A DNA stretch of 64,000 nt from Nonomuraea sp. PA05 (GTDB lineage: Bacteria > Actinomycetota > Actinomycetes > Streptosporangiales > Streptosporangiaceae): NCBI RefSeq assembly GCF_008086045.1, contig NZ_VSEY01000038.1:1-64000 (forward strand), in the 5' to 3' direction. This document shows positions 42,901 to 51,350 of the stretch, piece by piece; the first letter of the stretch is position 1, and every line of letters begins with the position of its first letter. A program made the position numbers and the translations under genes. Under the pieces are notes generated by a model. The model was given only the letters and a program-made list of their open reading frames with translations, made no database searches and was not told the DNA's origin.

Positions 42901-45900
42901 AATCCGCCAAGAAGGCCAGGCAGGCGCGCGAGGAGCACGACAGCGGCGCGGCGCTGCGGGCCGACACGGCCGAGGCTGAGGCCGGCAGCCTCAGGGACAA
43001 GCAGGGCCGCCACACCAGGATCGCCGCCGCCTACAACTCCGCGCTGCACGAGGCGACCCAGGCCAGGAAGGCGTACGAGCGGTACGCGCGGCTGCTCGCG
43101 GCGCTGCCGAACGCCCCCGCGCCGGCCCCCGGCGAGCTGGGCGTGGCCGCCCTCGTCAAGGCCGCCGCGAACGAGGTCAGGCAGGCGCACGATCGGTACC
43201 TGGAGGCCTTGGGCAAGGCGCTGCCCAGCCAGTTCTCCCTGCCGGAGTCGATGCCCACCGGCCGGCTGGCCCACCTCGACGCGCTCACCGACCACGTCAA
43301 CGAGCAGCTCAAGCGCAACGGCATCCCCAAGCGGTACACGCCGGACGAGCTGGAGAACCACATCCGCGCCGACTTCCACAAGGTCGTGGCGGGTGACGGC
43401 CTGGTGCTGAGCGCCGGCCGGGGCAAGGCGGCCGAGCTGCGGCTCAAGCTCACCCTCTCCGACCTGGTCGAGGTGCTCGACCCGGGGGTGAAGGCGTCCC
43501 AGGTGACGGTGGGCATGTTCTACCAGACCGGCCAGTCCTACACCGCCACCGCGTCCGGCGGCGCCGGCGTCTCGGGCGACTTCAACAGCAGCGCGCTGAC
43601 GCCGCTGCTGCAGGACGGCACCTGGGCCAGGGCGGTGGCCGACGTGTTCGCCGTCGGCGTCGGCGCGAGCGCCGGGCGGAGCTGGTCGGCCTCCGGCGGC
43701 GGCAGCATGTTCGAGCAGGGCGGCTCCGTCGCCGACAACCGCAGCGAGTCGATGCTGTACGACGCCGCCGCCACGTGGACGGTGGAGCTGCGTACCGGAA
43801 AGGCGGGGGAGTGGCGCCCGGCCGGCACCGTCAGCTCCGGCAGCCCCGGCGACACCTCCACCCAGCGGATCTGGGTGTGGCACTCCTACGCCGACCGCAC
43901 CTCGCGCGACCCGGTCACGATCGACCCGGACAAGCGGCGCCCCAAGCCGCCCAACCAGGAGGTCATCAGCATGACCGGCCTGGAGGCGGCGCTCGACGCG
44001 ATGGCCGCCGCCCTCGGCGGCGACTACACCGAGATCGGCACGAACGCGCGCCGTGACCTGCGCAAATTCGTCACCCAGGAGGTACAGGCGCGCTTCCGGC
44101 AGGTGCTGGACACCGGCCTGACGGTGAACCTCTCCGTGAACGGCGAGCCCGACGTCCGCATCACGGCCACGGCCGAGATCGTGACGGAGGAGACCCGGAT
44201 GGAGGGCGGGTGGACCGCCGACGCGCTGGAGGAGGAGGTGCTCACCGAGACCGCCACGTCCCCGACCAAGGTCGAGTACGGCGGTTCGCTGGAGGGCCAC
44301 GCGTCGGCCGGGCTCAACCAGGCGCTGACAGGCGTGGACGTGTTCGGCCCGATGGGCGACTACCAGCCCGACGGGGTCACACCCGAGGCCAAGGGCACCA
44401 GGCCGGTGTCGCAGTCGTCCTCGTCCTCCGCGAACGAGGTCGCCGTGCACCCGCAGGTGGACAAGCGGGCCGGGATCTCGCAGGCCTACCGCAAGGTGGC
44501 CATGCTCACGTTCACCGTGGAGCGGGCGGGCAAGCCACCGCAGAAGCTGGGGCCGTTCGACACGGAGCTGCTGATGCGCCAGCAGGTGCTGGACGCCCTC
44601 CTGGCCGGCGACCCCGCGCCGCGCGACACGGTCGTCATGGAGAACGGCAAGCCCAAGCTCGACGCCGACGGCAACCCGGTGCTGCGCGGCTCGCCCCGTC
44701 AGCAGTCCGTCCAGGGACGCAAGACCGAGCTGCCGCAGTGGCTCGGCGACGGCCCCCAGCAGATGCGCGGTGCGGGCCCGACCGACGTCCGCGAGGTCGA
44801 GGGGCTGGACGGGCTCAAGGACGAGGTCCTGGACCAGCTCGCCGAGCTCGGTCTGGTGGGCAAGGTCGTGAACGGGGTGCGCCAGTACAGCCGCAACGAC
44901 CTCATCCGCGCCATCCAGATCCTGAACGAGGACGAGATCGCCGCCCACCTGGAGGAGAGCCCGATCCGCAGCGGGTTCGACCAGATGGCGCAGAGCGGCG
45001 TGCTCATCCCCCTCCACACGCATGGGATCATCCCCACCGCCGGTCTGCACGCGCTGCAGATCGTCGTCCGGCAGGACTTCGCCGGCCGGGGCGTCCCCAA
45101 GGGCCTGGTCAACAAGGTGCGCACGCACCTCGACATCGCCAGCGACACCTCAGGGCGGGGCATCAACCGGTCGCGGAACTACGGCGGCGGCGCCTCGGTC
45201 GTCAAGACCGACGGCCCCGGGCAGGGGCAGGACGGCGTCACCCACAAGGCGGGCCCGAACGCCGGCGGCGACCGGACGTACTCGGCCGGCACCAGCACCT
45301 CCAGCATGGTCAACAAGGTCGGCATGGAGGAGGACGGCAAGGAGAAGCTCACCGCGGGCCTCGCCACCAAGGCGACGATCGAGGTCAACCTGGTGCACGA
45401 CGGCGAGGTCCGGCCGCTCGTCCAGCCGCGCTCCGTCAACCCCCTGCTGATGGTGCCCGGCGACATGATGCCCCGCGACGGCGGGCCGCGCTTCGCCGGG
45501 GCGATGGGCAAACCGTCGAAGAAGCTCATGGAGCTGGCCACGCTGGAGCACTTCGACGGCGGCCGGGAGCTCGGCGACATCAAGAAGATCTGGGAGCTGC
45601 TGCCGCGCTTCCTGCGGGGCAAGGTGGCGCCGCTGGTGCAGCTCTGGCCCGTCCTCAGCCGCCACCACCTCGCCGCCCACCTGTTCGAGGGCCCCGTCAC
45701 CGACGACCTCGTGCTCGACCCCAGCGGCGTCGCGCCCACGCGCACGTCCCTGGAGGTGCGCGGCGAGCTGGGCGAGGCGCGGTTCCTGGACGTCGTGGAC
45801 TCGGTGACCGGCCGCATCCTGCTCGCGCTGCGCAGCGTGGGCATCTCCTGGGGCGGGTCCAACAACATCGCGGTCGGCCTGATGAACAGCCTCGGCGACG

Positions 45901-48900
45901 CCGACGACGGCGGCACGACCAGCGACTCCGGCACACTCGGGCTGCCGTCCCGCTCCCGGGTCAGGGCGCTGGCGACCGCGCTCGTGGCCGTCTGGGGCAC
46001 CGAGTTCCTGGGCATCTCCGTCGGCCGGAAGTATCGCTTCCACGTGCCGGTGGACGTCGTGGTGAAGCTGCGCGCCAAGCACGCCACCCCGATCGGGCAG
46101 GACGCCGGCAACTGGCAGGGCGGCCAGTTCCGCAGCCACGGCAACGGCCTGTTCACCGTCCCCGAGCACGACGCGCTGCGCCTGTACGCCGCCGGCGACC
46201 TGACGCTGCCGCTGCCCGTCGTCGCCGACGCGGTCGAGCGTTTCATGAACGGCACCATGAAGCTGCACAGGACCCTCGCGGTGCCGCTCGTCATGCAGTA
46301 CGTCAAGGCCCGCACCGCGGCGCTGGCCCGCGGCGAGGACCTCGGCATCGGCACAGGACACACACCCCAGAAGCTGCTCGAAGCGCTGCAGAAGGTCGCG
46401 GACCTCGGCCAGACCGTCACCGTCGCCGCCGCGGCGGCGAACGCCGCCCCCGCCGCCACGGTGACCAGGCTCCAGCGGGTGCTGAACGCCGCCAAGGCCA
46501 TGAACGAGCGGCTCAGGCACGTCGTGATCGCCCCGCAGTACGAGCACGGCATGGGCATGAGCATGCCGCAGGCGTTCGTCGTCTCCGACACGCGGGGCAA
46601 CGAGGTCGACGTCATGGACGAGGTGCTGAACGCGCTCGACGCCGCGGTGCCGGGCGCCGTGGACGGCACGCCGAACCTGCGCCGCCAGATCAGGGCCGAC
46701 CTCAACGGCACCAGGCCGCAGGTGCACATCGACGAGATGTGGTCGCGGCGCGGGTTCCAGCGCGAGTACGACGTGCAGACCGGGGCCGACGTCGACTCCG
46801 TCCAGGTCGTCACCGTCCGGGTGCGGCTGGAGCACGCCCCGGGCGCCGACCCGCGCAAGGCGGTGCTGGTGGACGAGACCGACGAGGACGGCGTCATCAT
46901 CCAGCGCTACCGCGGCAAGGAGGCCTCGCACACCGAGTCGTACACCCGCTCGTACTCCGCCGGCCTCGACTACAGCGACAGCGACAGCCAGGACGAGATG
47001 AAGGGCGGGCTGTCCACCAAGCGCACCCGCTCCTTCTCCAGCACCGTCAACGAGAACAGGATGCGGCTGCAGCGGCTGGCCAGGTTCAACGGCATGACCA
47101 CCGTCGAGCAGGACATGCGGCTGGTCATCGAGGTCGAGACCAGGCCCGCCCGGGTGCGGCCGGTCCCGTTCGAACGGCGCGCGCCCGGAGCGGCCTCCAG
47201 AGTCCGGTCGGCGACGACCTGGATCCGGCGCAGGCGCTCCGCGGTCACTCGCGAGTACGGCGTCAAGCTGCAGCGCGGCCTGCCGAGCGACATGGTGCGC
47301 AGAGCCGACCAGGACCCGGGCAAGGCCCCCGTCGTGATCGACCCGCGCCAGGTGGAGCTGGAGCCCGGCCACTTCCCCGAAGTGCTCACCGAGGACGCGA
47401 ACCGGCCCACGCTGTACGACGCCATCAGCCGGCGGCTCACGAAGATGATCGGCCACGCCGCGGTCGCCGAGCGGGCGGGCGCGCTGTCCGCGTGGCTGTC
47501 GCACTCCGGCCTCATCACCGGCCTGGAACGGGTGGCGGGCCGCGACGGCGACGTCCTGCCGCACACCGTGCAGCCGGTGTTCCGCAACCAGGGCGTGGAC
47601 GTCACCGTCAAGGCCCGCATGTCGGACCTGACCGTCGTGGCCGGGCCGTACGAGGGCGAGAAGGGCGAGGTGGACAGGAAGGCCGACGCGCAGAACATGT
47701 CCGTCTCCCGCGGCCACGTCCTGCCCGTGGGCATGTCCGCCGGCTCCGGCTTCAAGGTGCTCGGCGTCGGCTTCAACTCCTGGATGGGCGCGCAGTCGTC
47801 CCAGAGCGCCAGCGCCCACCAGGGCGCGCGCCGCGAGCGCAGCATGTTCGAGACCGGCAAGCTCTACACCGTGCGCGTCAGGGTGGACTACGACCTGACC
47901 TTCGAACGCGTCAAACGGCACCGCAACGGCGACGTGCGGCCCGGCAGCGAGGTCGTCCGCGTACCGGCCGCCACCGGCGGCACGGCCCTCATCGCCCTCT
48001 TCGGCGAGGAGCTCAACGAACTGCACGCCAGGATGGAGGCCGGCCTGCACACCCCCGTCTCCCTCGACGGGGTGCCCACCTTCCGCTTCCACCCCGGCTC
48101 CGGCCGCACAGGGATCGTCCAGATCATGGAGGACGCGCGGGTCGCGGCCCGCGCGCGGGGCGAGGTCGCCAGGGTGCACGTGCGGGAGCCGGACGGCCTG
48201 CACCGGTACCTGGTCGGCTTCGACGGCAGCGTGCGCAGCGAGACGCCGGACGGCGGCTTCGCCGAGGCGTTCGCCACACTGCCGCCGCACATCCTCGCGG
48301 CGGCCGATGCGAACGGGGTGGATCTGCGGGACGTCTTCCTGCACTCCACCGTGTCCGGCACCTTCACCGAGCAGGTGGCGGGGGAGCTCGAAAGCAGGAA
48401 CGCGCTGCCCGCGGATCCGCGGCCGGTGTGGGAGATGCCCGACTCGCAGGCGGCTCAGTCGCCCGCCGGGGGCAGCACCTTCCAAGCCACGGGCCAAGCC
48501 ACGGGCCAGGGAACGGGCCAGGGCACGGGCCAGGGCACGGGCCAGGGTCCTACGGCGGGGACCGGCGCGGGCCCCGGGTCCGGTGCGGCGCCGGGTGCGC
48601 CGTCCGTCACCTCACCGGAGCTTCCCGGCAGCCCCCTCTCCGCGTCGGGCCGCCCCGAAGGCGTCCCGGACCTGACGGTCGCCGAGATCCGCGCCCAGGA
48701 CGTCATCGCCTCCGACTTCGGCGGCGCCGTCGCCAACATCGGCTGGAAAGGCCGGAACACCCTCGTCATCCAGCTCCCGGGGGCGGTCGACCAGCACGTC
48801 CGCGTCCTGGCGGAGGACCCGGGAACGGGGCTCGTCGGACGTACCGAGCTGAGGGCGGGCACCGCGGAGGACCCGCACGTGATGCGCATCGGGCCGCGCG

Positions 48901-50639
48901 TGGACCCGCACGTGGTGTCGTCGGTGCTGGTGCACGAGATCTCCCACGTCGCCCAGGAACGGGCCGCGCAGGTGGCGGGCATGGGACAGGGGCTCGTCCG
49001 AGGGGAACTGTCGCCCGTCAGGGAAGGCACCGATCACTGCCTGACGCCGCGGCTGGACGAGCACGCCCATCTGTCGCGGAAGTGGCGGGAGAGCGGCGAT
49101 CCGAGCGCCAGGGAGCGGATCGCGGCGGCCATCGACGCGCTCGCCGCCGACATCGAACGCCGCGGCCACACCCCACCCGCCCCGCCGTGGCACTCCCGCC
49201 CATCGGCTGCTCCGCCGGGGGGACCGGCGGGTGGCGTCGGCACGTCCGGGGGTGCGACGGACGCTGCCGGCGTGTCGGCAGGTTCGACGGACGCCGCCGG
49301 CGTGTCGGCAGGTGCGCCGGACGCCGCCGGCGTGTCGGCGGGTGCGCCGGACGCCACCGGCTTGCCGGATTCGGCGACGCTGGCCAGGCTTCGCGGCCTC
49401 ATCGACGCCCTGTCCGGCGCGCCGTCCCCCCGCACTCTCGCAGAAGCGCTCAACGGCCACCCGACCGCACCGGCCGCACCGGCCGCGCACGGCGGCCACC
49501 CGGTCGCCTCGGACGCCCACAACGGCCACCCGACCGCACCGGGCCCGATCGCCGAGTCACTCAACGGCCACCCGACCGCCTCGTACGCACACCAGGGCCA
49601 CCCGACCGCATCGGGCCCGATCGCCGAGGCCCTCAACGGCGAACGGCCCACCACCGCCGACATCACCACCGCCATCCGAGCCGAGGCCGAGAAGGCAGGC
49701 CTGGCCCAGGGCCAGCCGGGCGCGGCGGCGAAGCTCGTGGCGCTGGCCAGAGCAGGCGACCTGGCCCCCGAGCACATCGCCGCACTACGCACCAGACCGA
49801 CACTCCCCGAAGTGGCCGCCGCCGACGCCGTCGCGAGGGCCGTCGCCCTCATGGGCGCCCGCGCCCGTACGTACGGCCCCGGCCTGCTCGACATCGAAAT
49901 CCCCGGCCGCCCGCCCATCCCCGTCGAGATCCGCCCAGCAACCCCCACAAAGCAGAAGAACGGCACCCAACCGACCCACCAGCCGGGCCGGCCACACCAC
50001 GCGGGCGCGGCGCACCAGGCGGGCCAGATCGGCCGGATGGGGCAGGCCGACCGGGTGGGCCAGGAGGACGGGCGACTGCTGACGTTCGAGGTGAACGAAA
50101 GCCGCACCATCGGCGCGAACGAGCGCACCGCCGCCGCCACCGCCGCCAGCACCCTGGCGGCGGTGCTCGGCCTGAACCCCGAGCAGCACGCGGCCGTCGC
50201 CGCACTGTACGAGGCCGTCCGCCAGGTCCGCGCCGCCACACACGCCCAACGCCCCGCCCGGCTCGGCGTCCTGCACGACGTGGCGGCCACCGTCCCGCTG
50301 CACCTTGTCCCCGCTCCACTGGCCGCCGACCTGGCCAGACTGCTCGCCGACCCCAGACCCGGAGCCCGGCAGGCGTATTGGAACCGCGCCCGCACCTTCG
50401 CCAACGGCACCGGCTGGTACCCGTCCGAGGAGGAGGAGAAGGAGGAGGAATGCCTGTGCTCCGAAGACGGTCCGTGCGTGTGCGGCCACCGCACAAATCC
50501 GGCCACCGACGGCCCCCGCACAGTACCGGCCACCGACGGCCACCGCACAGCACCGGCCACCGACGGCCACCGTGCAAACCCGGGCACCGACGCCCCCCGC
50601 ACTGGAGCGGGCACAGACCGCCAAGCAGTGCGGGCATGA
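39969..50639 (+). CDS. Giant 3556-residue CpnT-like/WXG100-linked protein, polymorphic-toxin-like
   Basis: Residues 1-145 resemble the CpnT-like N-terminal domain (LPDWVVRWLIPMLSAGQKWP). A transmembrane helix follows (about 146-168), then an Ala/Gly-rich segment, and a Pro/Gln/Asp-rich linker at about 458-590. A metalloprotease-like domain with HEITD (832-836) precedes a coiled coil (about 935-1030). A long central part holds five Ser/Gly-rich beta modules near 1191, 1431, 1735, 2315 and 2575. A TGQG linker (about 2838-2860) leads to a second metalloprotease-like domain with intact HEISH (2989-2993). More low-complexity linkers and a helical part follow, then an acidic stretch and CLCSEDGPCVCGH (3495-3507) before a repeat tail. 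It is probably a secreted, type VII-linked effector or contact protein. The toxic activity, if any, is not identifiable by eye. One uninterrupted frame with consistent codon usage argues it is intact. Confidence 0.85.
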   Translation: MAHQGDVGARTSSAVSAQHEVVGIDADVQPVWETEQLPDWVVRWLIPMLSAGQKWPDATESGLSSLARSYAGLSDGSVKSAEPAGTAVRAIVTGWSAPATGRFVNRARDLYGADKGIAGVSRNARAFAQQTSNFAVNTQFSKLSINVAFWVTVIAIAIALIVAFFSAGASTALVGPYAAAARAAISRILVRLTAMAGREIGATQLARVAALSGATGRGLIVRLLASPFGKELIEEIGEEFVIDFWAQKQQIDMGTRKDLDWRQLAAVSIGAGGGAAASTVLAGPVSRVTQVVPGFTGRALTTGLTNVIASPVGSFLGNGLVYGQYQNPFTADSMMGAFMGGVGRTGSISPFNPDVVTALAHPLSTLASAHDAAARTDAARAGGGPSGGPANTPAGAPAGPDGNQPAAPATAVRTPEPVTVSSGRTSAAPAPAGAGAQGARPGAPDVDVSTRRPASSPDQPSAVQAPDEEVDADQQPDVTPSPDTSPDTSPDAAPARQESPSAAPSVAPSAAQSAPDAAPQPQADATPQQQADAAPRQQPDAAPNQQSDTAPEPDTAPQQQPDTVPDQQSDTAPDQQPDADTALPVQADDTTATRTADIPTDPDTGTSPASNPAPTSTTPAPLRARAALLEALTTTFPLAVIGPNGEVIIPRSDGRHRVLSNATMTGIRKALDARATQVTTQADLAVDAAALLLIAAADDGLSADTTPGFEPPSAHTSAPGTVTSQPIPGTRYVTDGGRPADLTTDEIKQGAADVRPAHFQHGGQEVRDVSWSGDLLTVRTANGTHHFRAVVGDRGQRTMAQTTVTSGTAADPHVVTFAPRIADEQLGRVWLHEITDTLQHVAADQGGRRQGVLRRMLPGATTRPAGDECVAARLNELAYLTEKWHQAQTMPDKRLLAVDIDGVLHDLRARGVTPPPPPWAAGPQTARPSLQPPRLGADPRPEDARELAARLADAEKTLEELRDGKKDSAKEAGKQARESAKKARQAREEHDSGAALRADTAEAEAGSLRDKQGRHTRIAAAYNSALHEATQARKAYERYARLLAALPNAPAPAPGELGVAALVKAAANEVRQAHDRYLEALGKALPSQFSLPESMPTGRLAHLDALTDHVNEQLKRNGIPKRYTPDELENHIRADFHKVVAGDGLVLSAGRGKAAELRLKLTLSDLVEVLDPGVKASQVTVGMFYQTGQSYTATASGGAGVSGDFNSSALTPLLQDGTWARAVADVFAVGVGASAGRSWSASGGGSMFEQGGSVADNRSESMLYDAAATWTVELRTGKAGEWRPAGTVSSGSPGDTSTQRIWVWHSYADRTSRDPVTIDPDKRRPKPPNQEVISMTGLEAALDAMAAALGGDYTEIGTNARRDLRKFVTQEVQARFRQVLDTGLTVNLSVNGEPDVRITATAEIVTEETRMEGGWTADALEEEVLTETATSPTKVEYGGSLEGHASAGLNQALTGVDVFGPMGDYQPDGVTPEAKGTRPVSQSSSSSANEVAVHPQVDKRAGISQAYRKVAMLTFTVERAGKPPQKLGPFDTELLMRQQVLDALLAGDPAPRDTVVMENGKPKLDADGNPVLRGSPRQQSVQGRKTELPQWLGDGPQQMRGAGPTDVREVEGLDGLKDEVLDQLAELGLVGKVVNGVRQYSRNDLIRAIQILNEDEIAAHLEESPIRSGFDQMAQSGVLIPLHTHGIIPTAGLHALQIVVRQDFAGRGVPKGLVNKVRTHLDIASDTSGRGINRSRNYGGGASVVKTDGPGQGQDGVTHKAGPNAGGDRTYSAGTSTSSMVNKVGMEEDGKEKLTAGLATKATIEVNLVHDGEVRPLVQPRSVNPLLMVPGDMMPRDGGPRFAGAMGKPSKKLMELATLEHFDGGRELGDIKKIWELLPRFLRGKVAPLVQLWPVLSRHHLAAHLFEGPVTDDLVLDPSGVAPTRTSLEVRGELGEARFLDVVDSVTGRILLALRSVGISWGGSNNIAVGLMNSLGDADDGGTTSDSGTLGLPSRSRVRALATALVAVWGTEFLGISVGRKYRFHVPVDVVVKLRAKHATPIGQDAGNWQGGQFRSHGNGLFTVPEHDALRLYAAGDLTLPLPVVADAVERFMNGTMKLHRTLAVPLVMQYVKARTAALARGEDLGIGTGHTPQKLLEALQKVADLGQTVTVAAAAANAAPAATVTRLQRVLNAAKAMNERLRHVVIAPQYEHGMGMSMPQAFVVSDTRGNEVDVMDEVLNALDAAVPGAVDGTPNLRRQIRADLNGTRPQVHIDEMWSRRGFQREYDVQTGADVDSVQVVTVRVRLEHAPGADPRKAVLVDETDEDGVIIQRYRGKEASHTESYTRSYSAGLDYSDSDSQDEMKGGLSTKRTRSFSSTVNENRMRLQRLARFNGMTTVEQDMRLVIEVETRPARVRPVPFERRAPGAASRVRSATTWIRRRRSAVTREYGVKLQRGLPSDMVRRADQDPGKAPVVIDPRQVELEPGHFPEVLTEDANRPTLYDAISRRLTKMIGHAAVAERAGALSAWLSHSGLITGLERVAGRDGDVLPHTVQPVFRNQGVDVTVKARMSDLTVVAGPYEGEKGEVDRKADAQNMSVSRGHVLPVGMSAGSGFKVLGVGFNSWMGAQSSQSASAHQGARRERSMFETGKLYTVRVRVDYDLTFERVKRHRNGDVRPGSEVVRVPAATGGTALIALFGEELNELHARMEAGLHTPVSLDGVPTFRFHPGSGRTGIVQIMEDARVAARARGEVARVHVREPDGLHRYLVGFDGSVRSETPDGGFAEAFATLPPHILAAADANGVDLRDVFLHSTVSGTFTEQVAGELESRNALPADPRPVWEMPDSQAAQSPAGGSTFQATGQATGQGTGQGTGQGTGQGPTAGTGAGPGSGAAPGAPSVTSPELPGSPLSASGRPEGVPDLTVAEIRAQDVIASDFGGAVANIGWKGRNTLVIQLPGAVDQHVRVLAEDPGTGLVGRTELRAGTAEDPHVMRIGPRVDPHVVSSVLVHEISHVAQERAAQVAGMGQGLVRGELSPVREGTDHCLTPRLDEHAHLSRKWRESGDPSARERIAAAIDALAADIERRGHTPPAPPWHSRPSAAPPGGPAGGVGTSGGATDAAGVSAGSTDAAGVSAGAPDAAGVSAGAPDATGLPDSATLARLRGLIDALSGAPSPRTLAEALNGHPTAPAAPAAHGGHPVASDAHNGHPTAPGPIAESLNGHPTASYAHQGHPTASGPIAEALNGERPTTADITTAIRAEAEKAGLAQGQPGAAAKLVALARAGDLAPEHIAALRTRPTLPEVAAADAVARAVALMGARARTYGPGLLDIEIPGRPPIPVEIRPATPTKQKNGTQPTHQPGRPHHAGAAHQAGQIGRMGQADRVGQEDGRLLTFEVNESRTIGANERTAAATAASTLAAVLGLNPEQHAAVAALYEAVRQVRAATHAQRPARLGVLHDVAATVPLHLVPAPLAADLARLLADPRPGARQAYWNRARTFANGTGWYPSEEEEKEEECLCSEDGPCVCGHRTNPATDGPRTVPATDGHRTAPATDGHRANPGTDAPRTGAGTDRQAVRA
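41337..41740 (+). repeat. Pro/Gln/Asp low-complexity coding repeats
   Basis: Variants of a short unit coding for D-(T/A)-A-P-x-Q-Q-(P/S/A) recur many times, giving residues about 458-590 of the giant protein. The region probably forms an extended, unstructured linker between the membrane-proximal part and the first enzymatic-looking domain. Confidence 0.85.
48484..48556 (+). repeat. 12-bp TGQG/TGQA repeats in the giant gene
   Basis: About six units of a 12-bp motif (ACGGGCCAGGGC and variants) encode TGQ(A/G) linkers just before the second metalloprotease-like domain. Confidence 0.88.
49252..49360 (+). repeat. 33-bp repeats coding DAAGVSAG-type units
   Basis: Four near-identical in-frame units of 33 bp encode (T/P)DAAGVSAG(A/S)-type units after the HEISH domain of the giant protein. 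Confidence 0.85.
50502..50612 (+). repeat. 27-bp repeats in the extreme C-terminal tail
   Basis: Units of about 27 bp built on CCGGCCACCGACGGCCACCG encode PATDGHRTA repeats that form the last 45 residues of the giant protein, after the Cys-rich motif. Confidence 0.82.
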
Positions 50640-50666
50640 TAAGAACCTTCGAGGGAGAGGACGGAC

Positions 50667-51191
50667 ATGACCTTCGCGGTAGCACGGACGAGGGATGAAG
50701 CACATCTCTACCTCGACCTGCACCCGTGCACGTGCGGCTCGGTCGACACGACCTGGGACAGCGGCCTGGTCAGCGCCGACGGCGGCCTGGCCAACCGCTA
50801 CTCCGGCACCTGCGAGACCTGCGGCAGGCAGCGCGAGTACCTGTTCGGCGTCCCGGACCGGCCGGTCATGCCGTCGGGCTACCCGACGTTCGGCGGCACG
50901 GAGCCCTCGCAGCTGCTCGACGCGGGGGAGTGGCTGTGGGTGGCCGACCTGACGGCGGGCAACGTGCCGGTGGACGACGGAGCCGAGGCGCACCGCACGC
51001 TGTCGGTGGCGACGGCGGCCGTGGAGGAGGTCGTGAAGTTCATCCCGCCGGGCGCCGACGAGGTGCCCGACGACGGGTTCTGGTCGCAGCGCGGTCGCGA
51101 GGTGCGGGCTGCCGAGCCCGGCCGGTTCCAGCTCGAACGGCTGCTCATCGTGCGCGACACTTACCGCGACCTGGCGGCCCGCCATGCCTGA
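50667..51191 (+). CDS. Small protein with Cys pairs, paralog of the next gene
   Basis: The 174-residue protein (GGGAGAGGACGG before ATG 50667) follows the giant gene by 27 bases. It has PCTCGS and CETCG, two C-x2-C or similar pairs at residues 21-50 that could bind zinc. A conserved body follows (LLDAGEWLWVA, VVKFIPPGADEVPDDGFW and AAEPGRFQLERL). The same body is found in the gene at 51343, but without the cysteines. Position right after a polymorphic-toxin-like giant gene suggests an immunity or accessory protein. I do not recognise a family. Confidence 0.82.
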   Translation: MTFAVARTRDEAHLYLDLHPCTCGSVDTTWDSGLVSADGGLANRYSGTCETCGRQREYLFGVPDRPVMPSGYPTFGGTEPSQLLDAGEWLWVADLTAGNVPVDDGAEAHRTLSVATAAVEEVVKFIPPGADEVPDDGFWSQRGREVRAAEPGRFQLERLLIVRDTYRDLAARHA

Positions 51192-51350
51192 CCCCTACAT
51201 GTACCGCGATCCGGGGGCATTGCATGTCTGACCCCGACGCCTACCATGATCCGGGGTACTGCATGTCGGCCCCCGGTACCCACCGTGGTCCGGAGGTACT
51301 GCATGCCTGAGCACGGCACCCACCGCGATCCGGGAGTACTGCATGCCTGA
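51184..51350 (+). repeat. 40-bp tandem repeat with overlapping mini-ORFs
   Basis: A unit of 40 bp (39 once) carries an ATG at 51184, 51224, 51263, 51303 and 51343. Frames opened at 51184, 51263 and 51303 end at a TGA that overlaps the next unit's ATGCCTGA/ATGTCTGA, encoding peptides of the MPEHGTHRDPGVLHA type. The first unit overlaps the stop of the upstream gene and the last ATG is the start of the downstream gene. GGAGG or GGGAG stands 6-7 bases before the later ATGs. Confidence 0.85.

Noticed and set aside
41505..48497. Very long minus-strand open frames (about 1200 and 1100 codons) opposite the giant gene
   Set aside because: They are GC-driven antisense openings with Arg/Leu/Gly/Val-biased composition and no domains, while the plus-strand frame shows signal, motifs and continuous homology-like structure.
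44210..50698. Plus-strand open frame of about 2160 codons in another phase of the giant gene
   Set aside because: Composition is Arg/Pro/Gly-dominated nonsense typical of an alternative phase of a high-GC gene, and no ribosome site precedes it.
51184..51350. 40-bp repeats considered as a CRISPR or attachment-site array
   Set aside because: There are no spacers, and the units carry start/stop codons in register with the flanking genes, so a translation-related or duplication origin fits better.
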